In this document: positions 7,091 to 14,506 of the stretch, in pieces
Numbering within the stretch: position 1 is the first letter of the stretch
How the letters are laid out: each line of letters opens with the position of its first letter
Virus record (IMG/VR): IMGVR_UViG_3300021960_010709
Location: 1 to 28,075 of that record
DNA from: a virus
Length of the DNA stretch: 28,075 bases
Strand: one strand, 5' to 3'
Made by a program: the position numbers and the translations under genes
The notes under the pieces: generated by a model
What the model was told of the DNA's origin: nothing
What the model saw: the letters and a program-made list of their open reading frames with translations, nothing else
Databases searched by the model: none

Positions 7091-7755
7091 TCGTTAACAA
7101 ATTCTTTAATCATAGGAAAAATTGGCTCTATAACATTAGCACAAGCACGCGCTACTTCCATATGTTCTTTTTGAGTACCGTGTCCGCTACGGAGTTCAAT
7201 ATAATGAACCCAAGAACGTAAAGATCCGCTCATGTATAAAGTTGTTTTAGTAATTCCTTCCGGTAATACTTTGCGCGCTTGTTCTTTAGCAATACCTTTT
7301 TTAATAGCCCAGTCGTATTCTTTCTTAGCCAACTGTGCAATACGCATCTGTGCATGAAGCCAATCAACTTGTAGTTTTTCGTCATCCACTTCTACTGAAT
7401 TTTGCCTGTTCTTTTCGTCTTGTAAACGTGCCTCACTGAATTCAACCATGTCTCCTTGCGCTTCTGGATTAGCGTATCGTTGGCTAAATTCTTGAAAAGC
7501 AAAACTGCGATGTCTTACAATTTGATGCGCAATGTCACGAGTAGTTTGTATCTCTAAACAAGCATTGACCATTTCTAACGGAGACCAGTGACCGTGCTTA
7601 ATGAGATAACGAATAAGTTTTTCTGATGTTTCTTTATTCATTTGATTTGCGGGATTTGATACTCTAGCACAGTATGCTATTATGTCTTGTAAGTTATCAA
7701 ATCCTATAAATCCTTCTTCAGGTGGCTGTGAGTATGATATTAATTTTACGTTCAT
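7087..7755 (-). CDS. thyX: Flavin-dependent thymidylate synthase ThyX
   Basis: This 222-residue protein contains the ThyX signature RHRx7S as RHRSFAFQEFSQRY (81-94) and the C-terminal ITKTTLYMSGSLRSWVHYIELR region that binds dUMP and FAD. It makes dTMP from dUMP with methylene-tetrahydrofolate, NADPH and FAD, in the cytoplasm as a tetramer. The ATG at 7755 is chosen because it overlaps the stop of the small membrane gene as ATGA and AAGGA lies upstream; a TTG at 7767 would leave no space after the Shine-Dalgarno. Together with the dUTPase it provides a dUTP to dUMP to dTMP route for phage DNA synthesis. Confidence 0.95.
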   Translation of the reverse strand: MNVKLISYSQPPEEGFIGFDNLQDIIAYCARVSNPANQMNKETSEKLIRYLIKHGHWSPLEMVNACLEIQTTRDIAHQIVRHRSFAFQEFSQRYANPEAQGDMVEFSEARLQDEKNRQNSVEVDDEKLQVDWLHAQMRIAQLAKKEYDWAIKKGIAKEQARKVLPEGITKTTLYMSGSLRSWVHYIELRSGHGTQKEHMEVARACANVIEPIFPMIKEFVNE

Positions 7756-7967
7756 AGTCTTAACCAAGTCCTTAACCTTTTATTTAAATCTCTTATTTCT
7801 TTAGTCATATATGTTATAGCAAACAACATTATATTGCCTAATAAGATAAAAAACAACTGTGATAAGGTAATTTTCTCAATATAAAACAAATAAGTTTCTA
7901 TTAATAAGAATTCTATATTTATTTTAAATAACCAAAATATAGGGTCTTTTAATTTATTTAACACCAC
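7752..7967 (-). CDS. Small two-helix membrane protein
   Basis: This protein of about 71 residues has two hydrophobic segments (approximately DPIFWLFKINIEFLLIETYLF and LSQLFFILLGNIMLFAITYM) and a basic C-terminus (KEIRDLNKRLRTWLRL). The start is uncertain: a strong AGGAGG inside the end of the dUTPase gene points to the GTG at 7967, with a TTG at 7976 and a GTG at 7964 as alternatives. The ATGA overlap with thyX and the overlap with the dUTPase gene support real translation. The two-helix architecture could fit a holin-like or membrane-anchoring protein, but no specific family is recognised. Confidence 0.55.
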   Translation of the reverse strand: MVLNKLKDPIFWLFKINIEFLLIETYLFYIEKITLSQLFFILLGNIMLFAITYMTKEIRDLNKRLRTWLRL

Positions 7968-8544
7968 TACTACCAAAACCTCCTCTATTAACTACAAGTT
8001 GTTCTGTAGCAGCATTATCTAATGAAATGGTATCTTTTTTATTTTTAGTGATACCTCTCTCTTTCATTTTTTCTTCTTGAACCCACCGATTTCCTTGTGA
8101 TAAAATTACACTAGTCTCAATTGCCTCTACATACTCAAAAGAAACTAAAGGTACAGGTCTAAAACACGCTTGAGCAATTCTATCTCCTTGAGCAACCATA
8201 AAAGTTTCTTTACCAGAATTATATAGAATTACTTTAACTTCATTCCTATAAGCAAAATCTACTGTACCAGGACTATTAACAATCATAATTCCATTTTTAA
8301 AAGCTAACCCGCTCCTAGGCCTGATTTGTATTTCCCAATAAGGTTCCTCAATTTGAAAATATAATCCTGTTCCTACAATTACTCTTTCATTTGGCTCAAT
8401 CCAGATATCTTCTTCTTCACAAGCTCTTAGATCGTATCCCGCATCAAAAGGATATTGTTGTTGTAGGTTCCACGTAATTCCAAATTTTTCTTCTAACCGT
8501 TTAGCTAGTTCACTTTTTTCAATTTTAACACTAAGCTGTAACAC
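7954..8544 (-). CDS. dut: dUTPase (trimeric type)
   Basis: All five trimeric dUTPase motifs are present in order: DAGYDLRA, RPRSGLAFKNGI, a GTVDFAYRNEV form of motif 3, GDRIAQ, and the C-terminal RGGFGSSG. The enzyme hydrolyses dUTP to dUMP and pyrophosphate. The protein (~196 residues) is longer than the usual ~150 because ~50 residues (NRWVQEEKMKERGITKNKKD and flanks) separate motif 4 from motif 5. GTG 8544 is preferred because GGGAGG lies 9 nt upstream; an in-frame ATG at 8583 would overlap the exonuclease gene by 53 nt instead of 14. It works with ThyX next door. Confidence 0.93.
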   Translation of the reverse strand: MLQLSVKIEKSELAKRLEEKFGITWNLQQQYPFDAGYDLRACEEEDIWIEPNERVIVGTGLYFQIEEPYWEIQIRPRSGLAFKNGIMIVNSPGTVDFAYRNEVKVILYNSGKETFMVAQGDRIAQACFRPVPLVSFEYVEAIETSVILSQGNRWVQEEKMKERGITKNKKDTISLDNAATEQLVVNRGGFGSSGVK

Positions 8545-9382
8545 CTTGTAGTTCCTCCCAAGCTTCTTCTCCGTGTTTACCACATTTAATAGACTCTTCG
8601 TTGTGGTCTTTCAGAGTAATTAATTTTTGATTCCGTAAAAGTAAATCTTTACTTTGGTTTAGGTTTTTTAAGAATTTTGATTTTGCAGGAGTAATAGGTA
8701 AAGCTTTTAATAAGTTTTCTAATGTTTTGTGTTCCCTTGCTAAGGCTTGGGCTCTTTTTGGTCCAATACCCTCTACCCCTATTATATTATCGCTTTTATC
8801 CCCCTCAATTATTCTGGAAAGCATATATTCTTCTGGAGTTACTTGATATTCTTCTAGAAGGGTATCTATATTAATTTCTTTTCTTGAGAACATATTAAAA
8901 ATAGATGTTTTATCGCTAATTAGTTGAAACAAGTCTCGGTCACTTGATACTATCCATGTGTGTTCAAAAGACTCTCCAATATTATTTACAAGATATGCAA
9001 TAATATCATCAGCCTCTACGCCTCTAAACTTGTAATTTTCAAACGGTATTTGGTCGGGGATACTGTTTAGACAAGAGAAAAATTTATCAAATTTCTCCAC
9101 AGTTTCTGGATCAGTTGGTTTTTTCCTATTTGCTTTATAGGAATCTAAAAGATCATTTCTATAATAACTTCTCCCGAAGTCAAAACAAACAATTACTCTT
9201 TTAGCTTGATAACTTTTTCCTAAACTTTCAATAGTTCTAGTAAAATCCTCAGTAAAGTTATCTACGTTTTTTCTTTGTAGCCATCTAAAGGCTAAATTGT
9301 TAGCGTCAATTAATAATAGATTAGTGGCAGCTGCAGAGGCATTCTCTACTTCTACCAAATCATTCCATGTTTTTGTGTTCAT
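8531..9382 (-). CDS. PIN-domain 5'-3' exonuclease / RNase H (flap-endonuclease family)
   Basis: This 283-residue protein has the FEN-family acidic residues in order: LLLIDANNLAFR near the N-terminus, FDFGRSYYR (arch region), FRGVEADDIIAYL, VSSDRDLFQL, then EGDKSDNIIGVEGIGPKRA, the helix-three-turn-helix that binds DNA. T4 RNase H (rnh) and host Pol I 5'-nuclease domains share this layout and remove RNA primers and flaps during replication. ATG 9382 is chosen for the AGGAAAA Shine-Dalgarno 3-9 nt upstream, and a near-consensus promoter lies just ahead. It ends inside the dUTPase gene. It is slightly shorter than T4 RNase H (305). Confidence 0.85.
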   Translation of the reverse strand: MNTKTWNDLVEVENASAAATNLLLIDANNLAFRWLQRKNVDNFTEDFTRTIESLGKSYQAKRVIVCFDFGRSYYRNDLLDSYKANRKKPTDPETVEKFDKFFSCLNSIPDQIPFENYKFRGVEADDIIAYLVNNIGESFEHTWIVSSDRDLFQLISDKTSIFNMFSRKEINIDTLLEEYQVTPEEYMLSRIIEGDKSDNIIGVEGIGPKRAQALAREHKTLENLLKALPITPAKSKFLKNLNQSKDLLLRNQKLITLKDHNEESIKCGKHGEEAWEELQGVTA

Positions 9383-9407
9383 TGGTTTTCCTTTCTGTAT
9401 ATAATTT

Positions 9408-9436
9408 ATTATACTACAAAACCTATATACAGTCAA
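9408..9436 (-). promoter_or_regulatory. Near-consensus sigma70 promoter for the exonuclease-dut-thyX unit
   Basis: On the minus strand TTGACT (9431-9436) and TATAAT (9408-9413) are separated by exactly 17 nt. Predicted transcription would start near 9401, giving a ~20-nt leader that contains the Shine-Dalgarno of the exonuclease gene. This is the best sigma70 match seen in the window and fits an early-type promoter read by host RNA polymerase. Confidence 0.8.
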
Positions 9437-9448
9437 GAAGTATTGTTC

Positions 9449-10453
9449 TTACTTTGCTTTTCTACTCAAATCCAAAGTCACACAATGAAAACCACCACTA
9501 ATAATTCTATCATGTCTTAGTTCCAAAGGAATGACCTCAATTTTATGTTTATTTAACTCTTCTATTAACTGTTTTTGTTTTCTATCCACTATTGCTAAAT
9601 TTGGATTTACGCTCAAAAGATTTAATCCAATCCACTCACTTGCTGCCCAAGGGACATCATATTTTTTAGGAGCAGAATAACATTCATCAATCCAGATTTT
9701 ATCCCAAGATTTAAATAGTTCTGGTTGATTATCTTCCGTAACTCTACTAGCATTGTATAAAACTAATCCTTCTCTTAGGGGAATAATAGTACTATCTAAA
9801 TGCGCATAAGAATATAGATCATGTAAAATATGCACCTTATATTCATTACCTAAAATTTCTTGTAACCACTGTCCTCCTAATTCGTTTCCTGTGTTACTAA
9901 TTTGATAAAGAATATCGTTATTAATTTTCATACAATTTGCAGCTTCAAACATAGGTTCTTTGTTTAAAAGCGTAGGTTTTCTATTTATATCATCTGTTTG
10001 ATAATTTTCATCTCTAAAGCTCGGTCTTGCTGCCTTTATCCAATCGTATCCTTTTTCTTCATTGTACTTTTTAAATATATATTCATAAGCTTTGTTTTCG
10101 TTTTTTCTATTTTCAATAGGACTTGGTGTTTCAATTATTTTATTCCCTATTACTAAGGTCAAATCTCTAGGACAGTGCCAATGCCAATCAAAAAGAGTAT
10201 TCATACCTATTTCAGGTCTATAAACTTTTACCCCTAGCTGCTCTAAGGTTTGGGCTAGAATTTCTAAATCATCAATTTGCTCTCTTAAAATTTCTGATCG
10301 CCAAGTGCCTACTAATGTTTCAATATATTCTTTCTCATATTCGGGGTATACACAACTCATAAGACTCGTTGTTGGAGTAGGTATCTTACTTCCGGTTGCC
10401 GCACCTACTATAACTTCTTCTAAATGATCCCACTCATTGTTGCAATTGCTCAT
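9449..10453 (-). CDS. StrB1/GATM-family amidinotransferase
   Basis: This 334-residue protein has the amidinotransferase landmarks in order: EWDHLEEVIVG at the N-terminus, CPRDLTLVIGNKIIETP (94-110), PMFEAANC (168-174), SNTGNELGGQWLQ (186-198), AHLDSTIIPLREGL (His218, Asp220), and the nucleophile segment GGFHCVTLDL (Cys324). It moves an amidino group from arginine to an amine. The GNELG...WLQ, HxDSTI and C-terminal GGFHC blocks resemble streptomycin-pathway inosamine-phosphate amidinotransferases (StrB1) as I recall them, more than vertebrate glycine amidinotransferase. The usual FDAAD/N motif reads FEAAN. It overlaps the aminotransferase-like gene upstream by 20 nt; GGGAGA precedes the ATG. 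The acceptor is unknown. Confidence 0.8.
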   Translation of the reverse strand: MSNCNNEWDHLEEVIVGAATGSKIPTPTTSLMSCVYPEYEKEYIETLVGTWRSEILREQIDDLEILAQTLEQLGVKVYRPEIGMNTLFDWHWHCPRDLTLVIGNKIIETPSPIENRKNENKAYEYIFKKYNEEKGYDWIKAARPSFRDENYQTDDINRKPTLLNKEPMFEAANCMKINNDILYQISNTGNELGGQWLQEILGNEYKVHILHDLYSYAHLDSTIIPLREGLVLYNASRVTEDNQPELFKSWDKIWIDECYSAPKKYDVPWAASEWIGLNLLSVNPNLAIVDRKQKQLIEELNKHKIEVIPLELRHDRIISGGFHCVTLDLSRKAK

Positions 10454-11357
10454 TCATTCTCCCATCCCAAACTCTAGAAAAACACAGTCTATTTGTATCA
10501 TTCCCTCTGCTATAAATTGGATACTGATTTAATTTATCAATGCCAAAGTATACACAAGGTGAAATCTCTACGTTATAATTATTACAATAATAATCTTGTG
10601 CGTCTCTATATTTGTCGTAAATATAACTAGCTGAAAATTCTTTCATCATTTTTGCGCCTAAATGTGCGCTCATCAAATTTATATAATTATAATTGTTTTC
10701 GTTAATCACATAAAGTTGATCTTCAAACATTTTTCTTTGAAGACGAATACCTATTCGATGATGTTCTACAGGAAATACTTTTGATAAAGATGACACAACA
10801 TACTCAATACAAGGATGTTCTAAATTTATGGTTAGTCCTTTTGCTAGATTGATATAGGCGAGGTCTACCATAACAGGTACATTTTTCTCATCACAAGCAT
10901 CTAAAAGATCTTCTAGATAGTCAGGAACAGCTCCTGTATCGGAGAAAGGCACGCTAATCAATACTACATCGCCTTGTTTTATTTCTTCTTCCTCTAACCA
11001 CGCAAATTTCTCATACCATAGTCCGTGCATCATTTGGTGATAAAAGTATTCCCCTTTAGCAAGCCTTAGTTTCTTATTCCTGTATCGAATATAAAATTGT
11101 GCAAAAGACTCTGTTGTGCCTTGTGTAAAACAAGCATGAGTATATTTCTCAATCCCAATTAAATTGTGGGTTGAGGGCATCCACTCCATATAGGTATTAA
11201 GAAACTCTTTTCTTATTTCATCAGGGCTCCTCTTTTGCCAAGATAAATCTTTAATAATAGTATTTCTATGCTCTACCGTTTCGGTATCATAGACGCTATA
11301 TGCACCTCCAAAAGGTTTATCTTTATTGTCTGGTAGATTTGTGTAACGTGTTACCAT
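10434..11357 (-). CDS. PLP-dependent aminotransferase-fold (type I) protein
   Basis: This ~307-residue protein has fold-type I features: FTQGTTESFAQF (phosphate-binding turn), VLISVPFSDTGAVPDYLEDLL (strand and loop), VPVMVDLAYINLA (Asp that pairs with the PLP pyridine nitrogen), and VVSSLSKVFPVEHHRIGIRL, where the Lys of SSLSK would be the Schiff-base lysine. It is shorter than typical aminotransferases (~390), mostly at the C-terminus. ATG 11357 is chosen as the less overlapping start; an ATG at 11405 is an alternative. The amino acceptor is unknown. An aminotransferase next to an amidinotransferase suggests amination of a carbonyl substrate followed by guanidination (inference). Confidence 0.65.
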   Translation of the reverse strand: MVTRYTNLPDNKDKPFGGAYSVYDTETVEHRNTIIKDLSWQKRSPDEIRKEFLNTYMEWMPSTHNLIGIEKYTHACFTQGTTESFAQFYIRYRNKKLRLAKGEYFYHQMMHGLWYEKFAWLEEEEIKQGDVVLISVPFSDTGAVPDYLEDLLDACDEKNVPVMVDLAYINLAKGLTINLEHPCIEYVVSSLSKVFPVEHHRIGIRLQRKMFEDQLYVINENNYNYINLMSAHLGAKMMKEFSASYIYDKYRDAQDYYCNNYNVEISPCVYFGIDKLNQYPIYSRGNDTNRLCFSRVWDGRMNEQLQQ

Positions 11358-11880
11358 AATAAAATCCCGACACCTGTAAGGTGTATTTATCTTCAAGGCC
11401 CGCATTTGCAGACAAATGTATCACTTGGTTATTAAAAATATAACCTTCATTAGCTTTCCAATGTGTACAAGGTTCTTCATCAAATTCTAGATAGTGTCCA
11501 GATTTCCAATCTTCTAGAAATATATTTGCTCTAACCTTCATTTCTTTCCTATCTGGAAACGCTGTAGTAATCTTGTGGAACATGTCTCTATGTTTTGGTA
11601 TAATATTACCTGGTTCTTGTTTAATTACAGATACAGAAACTACCTCTATGTTTGTTTGTTTACCAAGCTCCTCATAATCAACCTCACCTCTTTCAAAAAA
11701 CTTTTGATGAATAGCAGTGTTGTCTAACACTAAAGACTTCGGCATATTGTTGTCTGGGTGTAAATCTGCCTGTTCTATTTTTTGGTGTTGAATACAAGAA
11801 CCCCGATAGTCTTCCCACTTTACATTGAAAAAGACTTCAGTATTTATAGTAATTTTAATAGGTTCTAAAATTCTAAACAT
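11323..11880 (-). CDS. 2-oxoglutarate/Fe(II)-dependent oxygenase-like protein
   Basis: This 185-residue protein shows a double-stranded beta-helix oxygenase pattern: EPGNIIPKHRDMF (His97-x-Asp99), MKVRANIFLEDW, HYLEFDEEP, ANEGYIFNNQVIHLSANAG (distal His155), and YTLQVSG. HxD...H is the Fe(II)-binding facial triad. The layout recalls aspartyl/asparaginyl beta-hydroxylase-like enzymes (cupin fold), with no assigned substrate. The gene starts inside the end of the StrG-like fusion gene and overlaps the aminotransferase-like gene, so the products are probably made together. Hydroxylation of a pathway intermediate is inference. Confidence 0.65.
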   Translation of the reverse strand: MFRILEPIKITINTEVFFNVKWEDYRGSCIQHQKIEQADLHPDNNMPKSLVLDNTAIHQKFFERGEVDYEELGKQTNIEVVSVSVIKQEPGNIIPKHRDMFHKITTAFPDRKEMKVRANIFLEDWKSGHYLEFDEEPCTHWKANEGYIFNNQVIHLSANAGLEDKYTLQVSGFYYGNTLHKSTRQ

Positions 11881-12929
11881 CTCTTTATATAGTCTAATCC
11901 TTTTTTGGAGTTAAGTAGGAAGTTCTCATCACAGAATAGAACATGTATATCTTTGTCCACACACTGCTCAAATAACTCTATCCTTCTATTTATTGAACTG
12001 CTTAATCCATGCATACTTAACAAGGCAATTCCTTCTACCTCTGTCTCAGTGATAAAAAATTCTAGATGAGGATTCCAGTCTGTAAGAGTATATTCGTTAT
12101 GCCATCCTACTGGTTTTACTCCTAATTTGTCCACATAGTTCTCTATAAAACTTCTTGCTATATAAAATGGCATAGTTCCAAGATAATCTCCAGCAGGGTC
12201 ATTAAATACAATCCAACGTCTATTGATATCTATCTTTGGAGTTTCAACTATAGTGTTTGGAAATCTGAAATAACTACCAGGCTTACGATAACCATATTTT
12301 GTACCCTTATACATCGCTCGTATATCAAGACCAATACGAGTTTTTCCTGTAGTATTGTTTATGTTACCATGCCAGTGATCTTGGTCAAATAACCACGCCT
12401 GTCCTTGTTTTATTTCTACAGGATAAGACATTTGATAACATAATTCTTGCATTTTCGCCATTGAAAGTTTTTCTTTAAAAAATACATTTGTGAGATTTTT
12501 TGAATCTTCTCTTGAGACTACTTGCATAGAATTAGACCCAAATGCATTTGATACTGGAGTCCATATTGTATGCATACCCTTACTGTAGGCAGTTAAGTCT
12601 CCTGTGTGAAATGTTAATAAACTACCTTGTCTTTGTTGATCTGGTAGCACAACGTTTAGAGTAGGCGTTGCCTGTATAAGATAGTCACCGTCCCCAATTA
12701 TGTCATAGAAGTAATCATCTACCCAACCAGAAAACTCTTTGGTTCTAACGAATTGTTCAATTTTCTTTCTTAGAGGAACAATCTCCGTTCTATCAAAATA
12801 TTCATGTAGGTTTTCTATATCAGGACAACTTGGTTTTATTTCTTGTATTACAGATAATATTCTATCGTACCAAGGAAATTTATTCAAATCATAATCTACT
12901 ACATTATGATCCCAATCAATAATTTTCAT
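11865..12929 (-). CDS. StrG-like 2OG oxygenase fused to a LIC12192-like domain
   Basis: This 354-residue protein has two parts. Residues ~40-210 resemble StrG-type oxygenases of sporadic carbohydrate clusters: FHTGD (108-111; one residue longer than HxD), MHTIWTPV...GSNSMQVV (119-138), and HWHGNINNTTGKTRIGLDIRA (185-205), giving the distal His and the Arg that binds 2-oxoglutarate. Residues ~245-345 (AGDYLGTMPFYIARSF, VEGIALLSMHGLSSSINRR, HVLFCDENFLL) match what I recall of the LIC12192-type carbohydrate-cluster proteins, usually separate genes. An AGGA Shine-Dalgarno precedes the ATG. The fusion ties both activities to one substrate. Function beyond this is unknown. Confidence 0.65.
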   Translation of the reverse strand: MKIIDWDHNVVDYDLNKFPWYDRILSVIQEIKPSCPDIENLHEYFDRTEIVPLRKKIEQFVRTKEFSGWVDDYFYDIIGDGDYLIQATPTLNVVLPDQQRQGSLLTFHTGDLTAYSKGMHTIWTPVSNAFGSNSMQVVSREDSKNLTNVFFKEKLSMAKMQELCYQMSYPVEIKQGQAWLFDQDHWHGNINNTTGKTRIGLDIRAMYKGTKYGYRKPGSYFRFPNTIVETPKIDINRRWIVFNDPAGDYLGTMPFYIARSFIENYVDKLGVKPVGWHNEYTLTDWNPHLEFFITETEVEGIALLSMHGLSSSINRRIELFEQCVDKDIHVLFCDENFLLNSKKGLDYIKRCLEF

Positions 12930-14085
12930 TTGTTAGTCCTAGCAAATAGTTTTCCATATTTTCAATTCTATTATCAATATGATTATAATTATATTCTAAT
13001 ATATGATCAATTCTACTATTAAACTCTTTTAACTCATCTAAACTTTTATTACATAGTTTTTCTAGTTCTATCATAGCCATTATGAATCTTTTTTGATTAT
13101 CTGTTTCATCATCATAGCTTTCATCAATAAAGGGATGAAATGTTTCGTATCCTATATCTTGTAAAGCTTTTAAAGTATGGGGTTGTCCAATTAATATAAA
13201 AGGTTTTCTCCACATCATAGGGCGAAGAGATTTTTCTGTAACAAGTATTCTTCCTGCAAAAGCTGCATTGTAATATGCTTCTAAGACTAAAGAAAAATAA
13301 GAGTTATTTTCTATGTGTTCTGCAAGTTTATCTACCTCTTTTATTTTAATACTTGTATCACTTAAAATATGTTTAAATATATTAGGCATATTATCTGTGA
13401 TATAATTAATATCTTCACAAGTTTTATGGGTATAATCTGCGTAATCTAATAAATTTTTCTTTTTTAACCCTTTTAATGTAGCTTGTCTAAAATCATAATT
13501 TGAATTTTCACTATTATTTAACACACAAAACTTTTTTTCTTTTGCAGCATACCGCTTTTTAATTCTAGGTCGAATAATATCTAATTCGTGATTAACTCCA
13601 ACTTGTAAATTAAAACTTTCTTCAAATTTTAATTTATTATTAACTATAAATATTATTTTTTCTTTTGGTATATGATAAAATAAACTTTTTATTTGAGAAA
13701 AATGTCCTTCATTGACTGGTTCCATATCTATACCAATTAGTATGTATTTTATATTTTCTATAAAATTTTCATCATATATAGTAAAATTTTTAAACCCTTT
13801 AGTTGATAAATAATCTAATTGTTCTATAGATTGACCACAATAAAATTGAATTGGGTATATCGCTTTTTGTTCTTTAGTAACTTCTTTTGTATTTATAAAC
13901 TCTAATTTATTTTGTTGCCACAATCTCATTATTATATAAGGAATTGTACAACCACCCTCGGTTCTTTTACTAAAAATTTTATCTTTATAAAAATTATCAA
14001 AAACAATAGAATCATTTAAGTTAGGCAAAGGACCTTTTTCATCAAACCTATCAAAAGCTACTTTTAATTTCTTTAATCCAGTCAT
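12916..14085 (-). CDS. Putative glycosyltransferase-like protein
   Basis: This 389-residue protein is very rich in Lys, Asn and Ile. The recognisable part is C-terminal: SYFSLVLEAYYNAAFAGRILVTEKSLRPMMWRKPFILIGQPHTLKALQDIGYETFHPFIDESYDD. This TEK-x5-6-W-x-KPFILIGQP...LGY pattern is one I associate with glycosyltransferase-like proteins in phages and capsule clusters, comparable to exostosin or GT10 ends. The N-terminal two thirds are not assignable. No Shine-Dalgarno is clear. It overlaps the nuclease gene upstream and the StrG-like gene downstream, making it the first member of the cassette. A donor-sugar transferase is plausible, but the call is tentative. Confidence 0.45.
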   Translation of the reverse strand: MTGLKKLKVAFDRFDEKGPLPNLNDSIVFDNFYKDKIFSKRTEGGCTIPYIIMRLWQQNKLEFINTKEVTKEQKAIYPIQFYCGQSIEQLDYLSTKGFKNFTIYDENFIENIKYILIGIDMEPVNEGHFSQIKSLFYHIPKEKIIFIVNNKLKFEESFNLQVGVNHELDIIRPRIKKRYAAKEKKFCVLNNSENSNYDFRQATLKGLKKKNLLDYADYTHKTCEDINYITDNMPNIFKHILSDTSIKIKEVDKLAEHIENNSYFSLVLEAYYNAAFAGRILVTEKSLRPMMWRKPFILIGQPHTLKALQDIGYETFHPFIDESYDDETDNQKRFIMAMIELEKLCNKSLDELKEFNSRIDHILEYNYNHIDNRIENMENYLLGLTNENY

Positions 14086-14491
14086 TTAAGAGTCCCATTT
14101 TAAATTTACAATCAAAAACATTGCATTCTATATAATGTTCTATCTCAACCTCATCGTCCCAACACACATAATCTTTAGAGCGATTCCATCTATAAATAAC
14201 TAAAGGTTTTTTCTTCATAACTTCTGCTTCTCTTTGTGCTTGACGCCAAAAATTTAACAGGTCAGAAGATGTTGCAGTAAGTAGTCCATTCCAATTAACT
14301 TCTTTATAATGTTTACACTCGATACAATAAGGCCACGCAGCGGTATCATGAGGAGTCCAAAGGTCTCCCTTTAAATACTCTAATGACCCACTGAGTGGCA
14401 TGCGTTTAAATTCTATATTTAATTCTTTAGTAAGTAAATCTCTTATTTTGGCTTCATATGCAGAACCTTTAATCTTACTCTTACTTGACAA
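14051..14491 (-). CDS. PD-(D/E)xK nuclease, Holliday-junction-resolvase-like
   Basis: This 146-residue protein has a PD-(D/E)xK layout: GSAYEAKIRDLL (Glu13), KGDLW (Asp43), IECKH (Glu58-x-Lys60), and a downstream FWRQAQREAEVMKKKPLVIYR helix-strand unit. This is the order used by RecU/Hjc-like resolvases and phage endonucleases. The start is TTG at 14491, preceded by AAGAAG. It probably processes branched DNA with gp46/gp47 in the recombination-dependent replication pathway (inference). It overlaps the glycosyltransferase-like gene by 35 nt and sits 15 nt downstream of phoH. Confidence 0.75.
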   Translation of the reverse strand: MSSKSKIKGSAYEAKIRDLLTKELNIEFKRMPLSGSLEYLKGDLWTPHDTAAWPYCIECKHYKEVNWNGLLTATSSDLLNFWRQAQREAEVMKKKPLVIYRWNRSKDYVCWDDEVEIEHYIECNVFDCKFKMGLLNDWIKEIKSSF

Positions 14492-14506
14492 CTAATTTCT
14501 TCTTTC

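Noticed and set aside
9425-9448. AAGTA/TACTT hairpin after the amidinotransferase gene as a terminator
   Set aside because: The stem is only 5 bp of A/T-rich pairs and is followed by a -35 element rather than a T tract.
11358-11405. ATG at 11405 as the start of the PLP-fold gene
   Set aside because: It would overlap the oxygenase gene by 83 nt rather than 35 and the extra residues (MRALKINTPYRCRDFI) add no conserved pattern; it is kept only as an alternative.
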